From the NCBI GenBank assembly GCA_944472155.2, contig OX235271.1:121277329-121341328 (forward strand): a stretch of DNA of 64,000 bases, in the 5' to 3' direction. Position numbers and translations under genes: made by a program. Positions within the stretch are counted from its first letter, which is position 1. Each line of letters opens with the position of its first letter. Below are positions 45,476-58,245 of this stretch, piece by piece. This stretch comes from Trichobilharzia szidati (lineage: Eukaryota > Platyhelminthes > Trematoda > Strigeidida > Schistosomatidae). The notes below the pieces were generated by a model that saw only the letters and a program-made list of their open reading frames with translations, did not search any database and was not told the origin of the DNA.

Positions 45476-46189
45476 TCAGTGAATGAAATGATAAAGTAAC
45501 GTATATAAATGTACTTTCTCTCATAAGAGAAAATGATTCAGTACAAAGATGAATAGCGAATGCAAGCAATATAGGAATGAAGAATTTATCTAATGAGATA
45601 AAACAACTATTTTCACGCCACACTATGAACTTAAGAACAGGCAACAAGTGACAGCGACACCAGAATAATATGCAATACATCCAATCAGCTATACGGGAAG
45701 GGATCAACACAGATGAAACCAAAGAAAGATAGGGAAGTTATCCCACTGAAATTATGAAAACTTGAAAAACAAGTAATTGTTATTATTAACCAAAGGACTA
45801 AATGCACAAGCGACCGAAACTAATTTTCCAGATGACTACAACCGGTGCGTTTCCAATTTTTCCTCTGCGCGCTTAGATAAAACACAACTTGAAGCGTCAT
45901 CTTTCAGTTTGAAATTCTGTCACAGATGTAATCAGGTTAATCATTTATGGACTGATGTTCGATTGGAAAACCTCTGTTCCCAGACAAACTACTTAATTCC
46001 TTCTTCCAAGTAGGACCTAGAAATATTCGAAAGTACCCTTATCGATTCCTGCTACCAGTTTACGAACAACAAACATCCTGTCAACAGTCTACTTACTAAG
46101 ATGCATTACGTTACCCCAAGAAGAACGAAAATCTGATAATAACTGGACCTAATAAACGATCTGGTACATTTTTCATGAATAAGAGTGAT

Positions 46190-46515
46190 TCTATTATTAT
46201 TATTTCCTTTAATTCCTAGAGGAACATAGGGCTTCAGCCGTGCGTCTCCACTGCGTTCGGTTCTCTGCTAGAGTCTTTTCCTGGCTCCAAGTCTGTCCAC
46301 ACGTTTTCATCTTCTCTTCACATGACCTCCTCCAAGTCACCCTTGGACGACCAACTCCCCGCTTCCCTTTCGAGTTCCACTCGAGGGCTTGTCTAGTGAT
46401 GTCAATTGATGGTTTCCTCAGAGTATGACCAGCCAATCCATCTCCATTTCTTCCTGCCTTTTTGTTGCACAATCGGTTCCTGGTTGGTTCTATATGCAAA
46501 ATGAATCTCATTCTA
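46190..46515 (-). mobile_element. RTE-like LINE 3' fragment, reversed
   Basis: Minus frame 46511-46209: NKKAGRNGDGLAGHTLRKPS, then GKRGVGRPRVTWRRSCEEKM and ENRTQWRRTAEALCSSRN, the same C-terminus as the LINE at 14620. The tail on the minus strand is AATAATAATAATAG (plus 46191-46206). Confidence 0.85.
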
Positions 46516-46529
46516 AATTACCAAACGAA

Positions 46530-47975
46530 ATTTCAAAGCTAAATTGTTGTAAAGACACAACTGAGGCAACTGGATGCCAAATGACGAAGAAACTGAAATC
46601 AGTAGCTGAAACTAATCTGATCTCTAAGAGTAGGCCTGACGAGTTGAAACCCTTGATTATCCACACACCAAGACTTTATGGTTCACCGAAAGTCCACAAG
46701 CCCAGAGTACCGCTATGTCTCCCTATCATTTTACAGCAAACTGGTGGTAAAGGCACTGTCACGTATTTAACTTTGAAGAAACTGCCAAAAGCCTGAGGAA
46801 AGAAAATGATGTCACTAGATGAAGCATCATTATTCACCAACGTCCCATTGCTCGAAACTGTCAAATATTTATGTGAAATTCTTGAGGAATGTCTAGTTTC
46901 TGTTCAACAATGATTTCTGTAGACAAGTTGATGGTGCTGCAATTAGCCCACCTCTGAGCCCTAAGCTAGAGGATAATTTCTTGGTTCACTCAGAGACACG
47001 ATTATGGGGTCTGACTATTATTATCGATACGTAGATGACACCTTCATAGTTTGTGATAGAAATCTTAATAAACAACAGCTTCTGAATGCTGTTGATAGTG
47101 TTCACCCAGCTATTCAGTTCATATGTGAGGAAGAAGAAAATAACACTATACCTTTCCTAGACATCTTCTTCACCATGAAGACAGACGGATATCTACTAAG
47201 GAACCTATTTAAAAAGAGGACTTGAACGAGTAGTAGACCCATTTTCATAGCTTCACACCGATTCAATAAAAAAAGAACTTAATTAAGTGTCTCAGTTATA
47301 GAGTAAAACGCATATGTTCAGAGGAATACATTAAGGAAGAATGTGTAAACTGAAACTTACACTAATAGAAAATGGATATTCAGGGAACTTCATGAAAAAG
47401 TATATGTCGATACCTAGAGATAGGCTAACGATGGGTAGCGTAGATAAGAAACCTTTGCATCTTAAGTTACAAAGGGGAAGTTGCAGATAACATTCTAAAA
47501 TGTCGACGGTACAGAGGACATTCCCTGCAGCCAAAATGGCACTCAGCTTCTCAGCTAAACGAGCATTCACACAACGAGTGAAGAATAAATTACCAAAGAG
47601 GGCCTCATCAGTGCGTATCTATGTACTCAACTGCTCATGTGGAGCTAGTTACATTGGCTGTACTCAGAGGGCTTTACCCATGCAACATATGAACAGGTAC
47701 TTGTATGGTTGAGTAAAGGGGAAACCAAATGCTTAAATAGTGCAATCTTAGCCCACTTTGTAGATACTGCACAATCGATAAAACCTGACCAGACATTCTC
47801 AGTTATTTATCGCGCTCCTGGTAATCTACCTAGAGGAGCTCGAGTGAGTCTTCTATCAGTAGCTGAAGCGGTTGCAATCAATACCGGAAGACCGGCTCTT
47901 TGTATACAGAAAAAGTATGTTCAACCACTATGTTTACCTTGGCCTACAATAAGGCAAACAAATCCTCCGTAAATA
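46530..47975 (+). mobile_element. PLE with RT and GIY-YIG remnants
   Basis: In order on the plus strand: TPRLYGSPKVHKPRVPL (46660-46720), DEASLFTNVPLLETV (about 46818-46862), SDYYYRYVDDTFIVCD (47004-47060, catalytic YVDD intact), IPFLDIFFTMKTDGYL, then after a degraded spacer RIYVLNCSCGASYIGCTQRA (47610-47670, GIY-YIG endonuclease) and AEAVAINTGRPALCIQKKYV, ending LPWP. RT plus GIY-YIG is the PLE hallmark. Stops and frameshifts break it into at least four frames; deletions shorten the RT. It is the most complete PLE in the window but not functional. Confidence 0.9.
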
Positions 47976-48204
47976 TTAGCACTTCAAATTCCTTTCGCAA
48001 TTTTTCGTTTCTTCTTTTTTTTCGTTGACAAATGTACACTTCTGACCTTTTCTTATGATTTCTATTACCTTTGGTTCGAGTAATACTTTTATAACTTGCT
48101 ATCATATTTACAAAATGCTGTTCATTTCAATTCATTTAAATCGTTATTATTATTTGATAAGAGTTGACCAATAGTACTTTTAAGTTTACACCTCGTTTTA
48201 TTTT

Positions 48205-48375
48205 TCCTTTAGGTTCTTAGTGGAACATAGGGCTTCAAGTTAGAGCTTTGAAGTTTCGGTAACAGTAGTGTTTATTTTGACGGGGTGGTGTTGCTGGCTA
48301 CATCCCTCTTTACCATTTTTATTATCGGCTTAGCGAGGTAAAGGAGTTCGTCGGCCAGGGGTCGAATCATCGTTA
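48205..48375 (-). mobile_element. SINE-2, head-truncated
   Basis: Minus-strand SINE-2 tail and middle (plus strand GGTTCTTAGTGGAACATAGG, GGCTTAGCGAGGTAAAGGAG), ending at GGGGTCGAATCATC where the head should continue. The tRNA-like box A part is missing. Confidence 0.75.
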
Positions 48376-49257
48376 TTATTTCATAGTCGTTATTATTGTC
48401 TTTACTTTCACTCTTGAACTTACGTCTACTCTATCTCATTTGTTGGTTTGTTTTTCCGTAGTATTCATACTGTCTCACACACCATTGATTACACTCATCA
48501 TCGAAACGTGTGCTTTTGTTGACTACATTTATATCTACACACACATCATTAAATTATTTCATCTCATTCTTTCTCATTTTCTCACTGACCATGCATATTC
48601 AAAACTAAGTGACTATTGTTCCACCCCATCCTGTACTTGTTCCACAGTACACTTTCTGATATGATTCTAATTTGCCTTTACTGGCTATTATATGCTTAAA
48701 TTTATGGATTTATAATTTCAGAGCTTAAAGAAGAATTTATTGATAACAGTTGTTCGCTCTAACTGTTTTTGTTCTGGATAAATTATGAGAATATTCAAGT
48801 TGCCTACTTAAGTATTTCTTATGGCAGTGCATGTTTCTCCATTGTTATTTCGTTAATTTTGTTCCATTTTTTTTCTTCATATTATCGTTAAATTACTTTA
48901 TGAGACTAATGAATTTCTGTTTCAAATAAAAGTCAGTAGGCCTATATTCAACTGAAATATGGATAAGTTATGATGTTACTATTCATCCCTCACTCTTACT
49001 CTATCCATATAATTTTGTCTTCTCATGTCAATGTGAACTGAAGTGAATTAAATAAACTATCTGAAATGCGATTCCCTACATTTGTATACCTATTAAAAAA
49101 AGGGAAGAGACAATTATTCTGATAAAGAAACGATATTGATGATCTTGAAGATTGTATTATGTAACTAATTTTCTCTTTCGTATAAACTACTGTCGTCAAA
49201 TTGAATAAGTGAACAGAAGTTTCAGAAGCATAACAGTAAGTTATGTAAATTCAATTT
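48376..49257. other. AT-rich spacer, no feature
   Basis: Frame 48440-48664 is hydrophobic but unassigned; composition is that of surrounding AT-rich DNA. Confidence 0.45.
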
Positions 49258-49512
49258 TAGATTTCCCCGTCGAATGATTGGACCGAATAGCATTGTCTCA
49301 GGTTGACATGTTGACTTCTTGTGCAGATGCTTTGACGATGTCTGGGCATGTAATTAGAAGTTAATTGGTGGATGGTGACTAGCATGGAATCCAGGTTCGA
49401 GCCTTTGTGGGAACACCATCACTCACTGGGAAATGCAGGTACATCCAAATGATGAGTCCCGAATAGGACAAAATGCGCATCCTGGATTCCATTGCTAGCT
49501 ACCATCCACCAA
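49258..49512 (+). mobile_element. Sm-alpha-like element, copy 2, with degenerate hammerhead
   Basis: Same layout as 38755-39013: box B GGTTCGAGCC at 49394-49403, inverted repeat AATTGGTGGATGGTGACTAG against CTAGCTACCATCCACCAA with a few mismatches, and a hammerhead fold at 49439-49490. Here both halves of the core are damaged: AATGATGAG in place of CTGATGAG, and AAAA in place of GAAA. Stem II (GTCCC-GAATA-GGAC) is kept. Confidence 0.8.
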
Positions 49513-50899
49513 ATAACAGCAAGTTAATTTACTCATTCTGTTGTGAAGTTATTATAATTATTTACTTCCTTTATGCATATTTTCAAAATCTATGTGTATA
49601 TTGTGAATTTATGCAAACAAAGTATACTGATACCTACTGAGACTCTTATTTTAAATAAAAATAACTGAAGATAAAAATGATTTCGATACACATAATTCAT
49701 TGTTGTTTACGCTTACCTACAATGAGCATTAATCACACTAAGCATGACAACAAAAGCATTAAATAGAATATTCTTTTGAGTTGAATTCACTTTAAAAGGG
49801 GTTATATTCTATGTTACAGTGACCGAGTAAATACGACTCATAATAAATTAGTTTCTACGTGAATTTAAAAAAATCAACATCGTTGGGATTCTTCGTGTTC
49901 AGTCATTTAAGCAAGCTTAGGTCATTTTCAATATAATATGAGTGAATATATATATTTTTTTCAAACATTAAATAAAAAACTAAATTATAAAACATGCAGC
50001 ATGTTTCTGTTTAGAATGATTTATGTATAATGAACTATTGGATTTAAGCCCACTGGTTCAATGATGACTTTTTCGTTTCAAAACACAATGGCTCTGACAT
50101 TCAACCAGCCATATAATCATAGGCTTTCTAATGTGGAAAAGTCCAAATGAGTACGGGTAAGTGACATGTACCGCCTAATTTTCAAGGACCTTTGAAATGG
50201 AGCGGTTTATCAAAAATGTAAACTACTGCCGGTTGATATTAGAAAACAGATTCCACTAAATTCTAACATGACAACTCCATAATGGTATGCTAACCAGTGA
50301 GGTCTGATTAGCAGTTTAATAGTTAGTTAATGCTGAGCATTTATCATGTGATTGAACTTTATTTCTCTAAACTTATCAAAATAAGTTAGAGAAGCTTGAA
50401 TTAACCTCAAGGGACTTCACTGATTTACTCATTTTTAATATGACTCATTGGCAGGGAAATTAGAAAATAGTCTGTGTTGTAAATTAAGCTGACTAATAAA
50501 ATAAAATAAAGATTAAAAGAAATTTCGAATATAATATAAGTAAAAAGATGGGTAAAAACGTGAACGAATGAAAGTCTTTGTTATCACCCAAGTAGAACAA
50601 TTTATAAGAGTGCTGTAAAGGAGAAAGTAGTAGATACTGATCCCCTTCTAATAAAGCACTCATAAGGAGTAAGTAAAAATGACAATGTTAAGCTGTAAGC
50701 TGACGGGTATAAGGGTATTTCATCAAACATGTTGCTGTTAATCATCTGAGTTGGAAGCTGAGGTTCTTCTCTCCATTCGAGATATTGTTGGATATGCATG
50801 ATGCCAAAAGGTTCTAAACGAGAATAAATGAATATCTAGTGGTCCTTGATTTTTAGTAGATCCCTCTCACAAGTAAAATAACTGGCCCTATTCAGGTAG
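49513..50899. other. AT-rich spacer, no gene recognised
   Basis: No motif-bearing frame and no repeat family recognised. Confidence 0.45.
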
Positions 50900-51215
50900 G
50901 TAGTTACCTGGGGTTCCAGTGGGAAGTCATGACCAGTAGGGTGCAGCAGGTCGGGTGTGAGGACAAATACTCGCCGAAGACATTCGCTAGGGGTCGCGCT
51001 ATGTCGTGAATTGGCAGAAGTTAGAATTCATGGGCCATTGTATCGGGTCCCAGTGGCTTAATGGTATACGAGCTCGCCTTGTAACCAGAAGGTCCTGGGT
51101 TCGAACCCCGGTGGGTGCGTACTGATGAAGAGTTCTAAACTAGGACGAAACAGCTGTCCAGTACTCCCAGGTATTCCAATGGTTCTCTAACCAATGTCAG
51201 CTCATGATGAAATCC
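50900..51215 (+). mobile_element. SINE-1, single full-length copy
   Basis: Upstream part (GACAAATACTCGCCGAAGAC, GGGGTCGCGCTATGTCG) then the tRNA-Thr-like head GGTCCCAGTGGCTTAATGG, CTCGCCTTGTAACC, box B GGGTTCGAACCCCGG, then a hammerhead-derived tail (CTGATGAAGAG..., TAGGACGAAACAGCTGTCC). This is the only non-palindromic SINE-1 here and the best guide to how the tandem array unit arose. Confidence 0.85.
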
Positions 51216-51927
51216 TGTAACCTAAAATAACTACACTTTATTTGATCAATTTTCGAAATATTTTCCAGATTTCATTAGTTGTGGTTATTCATGTCACTAG
51301 TAAGCTTGTGCTGACACAAAGAATAACTGAAAAAACAGTAATTATTGTACATCCCTGCATCCTCAGCAAACGTTTAACGTTAAAAATCACTATCGTGTTC
51401 ATTCTCGAAATTACTGAGTTTTCTCAGTTGGATGAGTTAGCTGTAAAGTTCTTATTGTTTTTTAGATAATTTCTCCAAAAATAACCTCAACATTTGTTTC
51501 TTTACTAACCTTCAATTGTATTGGTTACTTTCTCAACGGCTGGCAAATGTGTTTACTTATAATTTAAATCTGAAATAGTCTACGGTATGATTCTATAAAA
51601 TGACATGGATTTTCTGCACGAACCATTTCAAAGACATTATTCATATATTCAGATACATAAATCAATCCTTGAGAAGTTAGTAACTTGATTAGTTATCTGT
51701 AAAATAATGCGTATTAAAAAGGGTTGAAGCAAGTACTATTCTCTGAATTCTCTTGCAACCAATGGATCACAAGAATCATTAAAATTAATACTGAAAATAA
51801 TGGAACTCAGACAAAAAGGATACATTGCCACACTAAGCATTTGAATATGCATACGGCAAATTTATATTTGTGCGAACAAAGATCTCTTGTTAGAGCGATG
51901 AGAGAAAGAACATACATATGCCATTTA

Positions 51928-52762
51928 GCGTATTTATCACATTCCACACTTCATCGGTACATTTCAGCAAATGTGCTGAAAACTACGCTTCAACTGGTCA
52001 TTATCTGGTGACATATTCACTAATATAATCACGCATTCATGAGTGCAAATAACCCACAGAAATCTCACTTGTCTCCATAATTCGGACCTGTGACAATGTG
52101 ATGACTAAAACCTATGTGATGAGATCGTGAACTCAGGAAACCGACCACTGAATCCTTCGTTGAATAACTGAAATCACAGAATGTCCCGACAACAGAGAAA
52201 AGACAGTTGTTCGCAATGAAATCTGCAGTGCTGTTCAACAATCGCAATATATATCGAAAGGTGAAATCACCTCAACAACTCCGTCGGGCAAACTCAATAC
52301 AGACTCAATAGTGTCTCGAGTACAAAACTAGTGCTGTACAACAGAATTATTCAACTAAAATCGACTGTAAGAAGTACCTGAGAATGAAGAGAACTATTGT
52401 CAACGAGGTGGGATGAAAAGAATCAGCAGGAATCACACACCCTACAATTCTCTCAGACACTCCGAGGTCATGATGACTTTGACTCACTGAAACCAAATCG
52501 TGGTCGTGAAACCAGCCCATTATCAATATAATTATTAGACGACTGGAAGGAGAAGCACTGAGATTAAAGATTAAACGGGAAAGAGACGAATAATGGGGAT
52601 TAAGTGGACAGATGATATGGAAACGTGAGGACAGTGATGTATAGCGTAGGAGGAAAGAGGAAGATAATTACACTGTTAGTTGAAACATCCGATGAACTAT
52701 CAATATTGTGATTAGGCGGATCAGGAAAGATTTTTCAAACAATCACTCGGTCAAAATGAATC
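51928..52762 (-). repeat. 835-bp dispersed repeat, copy 2 (inverted)
   Basis: Reverse complement of 44641-45475. The two copies face opposite ways about 6.5 kb apart, so they are not the two LTRs of one element. Confidence 0.85.
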
Positions 52763-53340
52763 GATAATTTTAACTTATTTTACTACTGAGCTGAATCGTG
52801 CGCTCGTGATGCGGGAGGATATTGGCCTCCTCTGGATGACAGCCTTCGGCGATGTCGGTGACGTCATCTCTCAGTGTGTTTATGGTTGTTTTCTAGATGA
52901 CTAGAGCCGCCTACTGAATCGCCAGTGAACAATTTGAAAGTCTACTTTTGCTCTTGCAGATTTCTGCCACTTCTGTGATTTATCGTCTCATTTAGTTTTT
53001 CACTGTGAGTAGCCCTTTCAGCTTCGAACATCGTGCATATATTCTATGTACGCATACTTATTTTCGGTTTCACAGAAATGAGACACATTTCCCCATTAGT
53101 GTCTGGAGTGCCTTCTCCAGACTTCAAAGAAGAATAAGTTTATTTTTTATGTTTTTGTTGTGCCTTGGATTTATGGTAGGGACTGAATTGATTTTCCGAA
53201 CCTTCCCTTTGTTTAAGGACCGGTCATTAATCTGGTAAACTGGGTATTTGTAAATGAAAATCTCTTAACATATTTTCTTTTGCTATTACTAGATATGCAG
53301 AAAATACAGCTAAATATTTCTCTGTTTTCACTTGTTAAAA

Positions 53341-53575
53341 TGTATTTTTGATTTTCCGGTTGATTGAGTGAACAAAAATGGTCGGCTTCTATTGATCAGT
53401 CAGCACCTATTACAATGTTTGAGGACTAACTTGAAGTAATTTGATGGATGATGAGTCTCAATCGGCACACGACCACTCGTCGAAGAATGTAGCTGCATCC
53501 AGTCGACGACTCCTAAATGGGATGAAATGCACAATCTAGCTTCCACTGTTTATCACTATCCCCCAGATTAATTCA
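53341..53575 (+). mobile_element. Sm-alpha-like element, copy 3, old
   Basis: More diverged: TGATTTTCCGGTTGATTGAG at the start, GGATGATGAG, then CATCCAG-TCGACGA-CTCC-TAAAT-GGGA-TGAAATGC at 53495-53530, CTTCCACTG near the end. The core CTGACGA has become TCGACGA, and the inverted repeat is barely visible. Confidence 0.65.
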
Positions 53576-54459
53576 ACTTATCCTGTTTTATTTGATCTCC
53601 ATATTTTCATTGGTGAATTGATATTTAATTTATTTTATAGATGGCTTACCTTGGATGATTATCCGCATTGTTCTGTTGACAGATCTGCTTTAGGCGTTAC
53701 TCAGGATTTGATAATCATCACTTCTTAGTTTGCAGAGATTTGATTGGTTACAGGCGTGATCACGAGCTGACATCAGTTAGATAATTTGTTAGTAAATCTA
53801 AAGTGAACTTTACAAAGACACAATGTAAAACGGAGTAGGTATACATACAGACAAAAATAAAAGCATATCAGCACATAAAACAAACATACAAGCATGTATG
53901 TGTGTGTAACACCGAAATTTCTAATTGTACACCATGTACACCATGTGTTATCATTATTATGATTATGATTATTATCCTTGTTATTAAGCGATTGCATAAA
54001 TTACGACTGTGTGCATGTATATGTTTATGTGTATGTGAGTGTGTAATTCTAAAATTCCGAATCCCTCGTTGGTTGTTTTCTTAATGAAACACTAAATAAA
54101 ACAAAAAAGAAGAAAAAAATTCAGTCTATAAAAACTACGTGGGCGTTATAAAAATTCAAATCAGAGTAAGGGAGAAATAATCATCAAAATACGGTATTGT
54201 TAATAAACAAATGACATTACTATTATTGTCAGTATTAAATTCATGTTGTAACTGTCTTTAAAACACTTATACTCACTCATTCATTTATGAAAGCGTATTA
54301 ATGGGGATAAGTTGAAATTCAAGTAACATCGGAAATATACTTATGGACAGTTATCGTTGGTTGCTACACGTATAATAAAGTATAACTTCTGTATAATCCT
54401 AAAAATAATATCCAGTAGTATTTCTGATATAGAGAAAGAGATAATCTGTTCACCAACTG

Positions 54460-55195
54460 ATGTATTTGACAACATTCACACTATTACAATGGGATATAAT
54501 TTGGACTAAAGCAGGGTTTCATTCATTCGTTTCTAAACAGATCAAATGCAATAATCATATTGAATATTCTAGTGTCTCAGATACTGCTTATTGCCATCAT
54601 CATCATCACCATCAACATCACCTTCAGTTTCATCCTAATCACTGCAAACAACAAAGAACACATCACGTTTATGATTCCCAGAATATTTTTCATCGTATTT
54701 ATGTAGTATTTGTATGCGTATTATTATTTTCATTCAATGTTAAATATATTCATTGCAAACCTACTTCATTATCAATGAAAAACGATTTGAATACAGTTTC
54801 CTCATCTGATACCAACTCATCATCAACCTCATATATTACTACTCCCCTGCCTTCATTTTCGTCGACAGTATCATCCTCAAGTTTGCATACGTCGTCTGTA
54901 TCACCGCCAACATCAATAAATGTAAAAAATAAATCACTGGGTGTAGACGATTTATTATTTCATTATTTAGATTTTATCACTATGAGTTTGAATCATACTA
55001 ATGATATAAAAATAACAAATGTATTTATGCGATCACAGAGAACGAAACGTAGTTTGTCATTTTATATGTCAAATTTAGACAGATCACCTCTGTTTTTAGT
55101 CCCACTAGCTCAGAATTATACATATAAACCAAGATATTTGAGTATTCATGACAACGGAACTATTAAATTAACTAATTCACATCGAGATATATCTG
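54460..55195 (+). CDS. Secreted-protein first exon, possible FGF-family ligand
   Basis: The first ATG after an in-frame stop (54442-54444) opens a 245-codon exon ending at the donor ATCTG|GTGAGT (55196), phase 1. Residue layout: His cluster 46-54; hydrophobic segment IYVVFVCVLLFSF 80-92, a late signal peptide or signal anchor; Ser/Thr-rich region 104-150; N-glycosylation sequons such as NHT; dibasic RTKR|S at 194-198, a furin-type site; then NYTYKPRYLSIHDNGTIKL and TNSHRDIS at the end. The last part resembles the first beta-hairpin of FGFs (YLxI..DGT....T....D), and FGF first coding exons end at about this point. This suggests a secreted, furin-processed growth factor. No second FGF exon is visible downstream, and the receptor-binding core is not in view, so this is a hypothesis; another beta-trefoil or an unrelated secreted protein is possible. 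That it is a real exon is more certain. Confidence 0.55.
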
Positions 55196-55212
55196 GTGAG
55201 TATTTTCTTTAA

Positions 55213-56597
55213 TCTTTTTTATCTTAATGCTAATTTTGTAACGATTGGACTCTTCAGCCGTAAGTAAGTCTTTTGTCAAATGAGGCATAATGATTCCATA
55301 GATGGAAAATCTTTGTCATAGATACTGGAAGCTCATTTAGTTTTCGGTTCAAAATGTGGTTCATGTTTTACCTGACGTTTACTACTACACATAATCAGTT
55401 GAAGGTACTGTATAGCATGCGTGAAACATGGTCAGTAAAAACATATCTGCAAAGACTTGATGTGCTTGTTCGCTTTTGAATTAGTAGCACTGAAAGCCTG
55501 TATTGAAGTCTCCACAAACGAAGTGTAGCAGTCAGACGCGTTGATCAGTAAATGAATTTATCTAGGATGACCAGGATAATCATTGAGGATGCGGACTCAC
55601 CGCATTAATCTGCTGTATTAGTGAGAACGCTGTCAAGTTGTAAGGAACCAAAGAGTAGTGCAAATAACAAGATCTTTGTCTGTTGGTTTGATCTGTGTAA
55701 GAGAGCATTAGTCGTATGACAATCAAAACCAATGGTTGGATGCTGTAAGTGAATCGTTTTGCAGCCGTTCAGATGCATTCATGTCTTAATTTCATCTTAA
55801 TTATGATATAACAGTTTATATCTTCTGTTTAACTCGCGAATATGAAGAATGGCAAGTTAGGTCACTTCTCAATAATCCTGATTCCTATATTGATGGTGTC
55901 TGTGATCGAATTCATTAGGATTCATGAAATTATCTTGTATTTTAGTTCGTCACCTGTTAACACTTCCTAACAATTCATTTTGATGTTGTCAAACACTGCT
56001 GATTACTTACATAACTATAAACATGTTTTGCTATTTTATTCGACTTTTTATATGATTAACTTTGCAAACTTTGACTGAGTTTTTCATTAAGTCACAAAGT
56101 TTCTATCATAGACAAATATCGCCTATACAACAGCTGAATACCGAGGAGTGCCACTAAGTTCTGTCTAGTTTTCATTTTTCACTCTTCAGCGGTGTGCATT
56201 CTAAAAGAACTCAAACTTAAAGCTGATACATTTCGAAATGAAACTGAACATTACACTGTTTCATTCACCTGTGGGTTGAAATACTAAAGTAAATTTCTGT
56301 TTAATTCATCACTAGAGGGATGTTACTGATGAATGAAATCAACCAGCATGCATGTATTTTTATAGTGTAACAATAGGCTTTCTCATTTATTCTGGGTAAT
56401 GATTTAATGACATCTGAAGTGTAAAATCACTATGATGTATACCAATCATTTTTTACTATGTAACTAAAGTTCACTTTTGTTTTATCTGAGTAATTTTTAT
56501 GCATTTTATTTTATTATTATTCTGAACCATGTTAGTTGTAAAGTGATTGCAAAGAAACGACGAAATGATATCATCTTGCGAAATTTGTCTCCTAAAT
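55213..56597. other. Probable intron of the 54460 gene
   Basis: Follows the splice donor at 55196. No exon-like frame with good splice signals recognised. Confidence 0.45.
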
Positions 56598-56833
56598 TTA
56601 TTTTTTCCTTCACGTCTCAGTGGTACATAGGGCTCCAAGCTAGAGACTTGAAGTTTCTGTAGCAGTGGTGTTTTGTTTTTACGGGATGGGACTGCTAGCC
56701 TCATGTCCAACCTTTCCCTCTTTACCAGCTTTATTACTGGCTTAGCGAGGTAAAGGAGTGCGTCGGCTGGGGATCGAACCCCGGACCATGTGCATGGTCG
56801 GCGAGCATCCTAACCGCTGTGCCAACGACGCAC
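56598..56833 (-). mobile_element. SINE-2 insertion with perfect 11-bp target duplication
   Basis: Full minus-strand SINE-2 (box B GGGGTTCGATCCCC, tail complement CCTTCACGTCTCAGTGG). GTCTCCTAAAT flanks both sides (56587-56597 and 56834-56844). Confidence 0.9.
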
Positions 56834-56844
56834 GTCTCCTAAAT

Positions 56845-57594
56845 GCCTTATTCTTATTTAAAGTTCAATTGTTACAATCACCGGATCAATACGTCAGAAC
56901 TTAATCATTCAACGTAGGTTTTGAATAGGTTATGGTTGATTGCAGCTTTATCTACAGTCCTCCATCAAATTATATTTCTGAATCCATATACAATATTTAC
57001 CTAACCTTATTCGAAACAGAATTCACCTTTCATCTTTCCCCTGTTAACTGCTAAAAATCAATATGTATTATATAAAACTTGCTTCACATGCATGAAATTA
57101 TTACAACTTAATTAGTGAATCATTATTTACAAGTCAACAGTAAATAAAATGGATAGGTAGACAGACAGACAGACAAATAATTAAACAATCTGCACAATAT
57201 CATGAGATATAAATAAATCTCCTACCAGACTTTATTGTGCATAAGTAGTATGAATAAATAAGTAATCACAATATGATATTTATTTTGTAATTAGTGATAC
57301 AATTTCCTGAGATTATTATATTATAAATGTTACTTTAAGGAAATAAAAAACAATGCCTCTCCTTCATAATAATCACTCGTTCATTAGAATATGTCTAATA
57401 CTTTTATCGATGTATTTGTACATAGGCTGTGTGCAGATACGCTAAGTCCTTTCTTAGAGGAAAAACAAATACATTTAGCGTATTCCTTTTGTCAAGTTTC
57501 TCAGAACTACGTAACTCCTAGTGTCGAACAGTATTAGTTTGAAATAAAGAATACCGATTGTTTTCTCTGTTCAGTCAACAATTAAGTTGAGACT
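56845..57594. other. AT-rich spacer, no feature
   Basis: A short CAGA-type run at 57162-57175; nothing else recognised. Confidence 0.45.
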
Positions 57595-57822
57595 ATTCCT
57601 TTACGTTCCCACTGGAACATAGAGCTTCAAGCTACAGCTTTGATGCTTCAGTAGCAGCGGTATTCATTTTTACGGGATGTGGTTGCTAGCCTCATGCCCA
57701 ACCTTCCCTCTTTACCAGTCTTATTACTGGCTTACCGAGGTAAGGGAGTGCGTCGGTTGGGGGATCGAACCCAGAACCATGTGCTTGGTTGGCGAGTATT
57801 CTACCGCTGTGACACCGACTCA
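57595..57822 (-). mobile_element. SINE-2, older copy
   Basis: Minus strand, with several substitutions in the head (GGGTTCGATCCCCC, CCAACCAAGCACATGG). The flanks ACAATTAAGTTGAG and ACAACTAAGCTGGT look like a decayed target duplication. Confidence 0.8.
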
Positions 57823-58245
57823 TGGGACAACTAAGCTGGTTATTGTCCAATACCTAACCCCCTATATAAGCCTTTTTTTCACATATTTTCTCAATACTTT
57901 CAAAGTTTTCTTATTGATTCATGTGTTTATCACCTCATTTGCATGCAGAATGATTAAGCTGTAATAAAATTTATGCACACTTTAGTGTAGTGGTCTAATT
58001 TTTCCATACATTTCTACAGACAAATAACAATGAGAGGTAAATGTGCAATTTAACAAGAAAAGTGGAAAGTGTATCGCAAAGATATAAGATTACTGAAACA
58101 GATGACAAAGTAGTAAATAGCGTGAGGTATTATTATTTTTAACACGTTTTGGTTAACAACATTGATGACTTTGACTGATGTTGATGTCCTAGTTTTACTT
58201 GAACGAAATGAATGACATATCCCGAATATTCACCCATCTGATACT

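Noticed and set aside
44641..52762. A full LTR retrotransposon bounded by the two 835-bp repeats
   Set aside because: The repeats are inverted, not direct, and the interval between them contains unrelated PLE, SINE and LINE pieces with no gag/pol.
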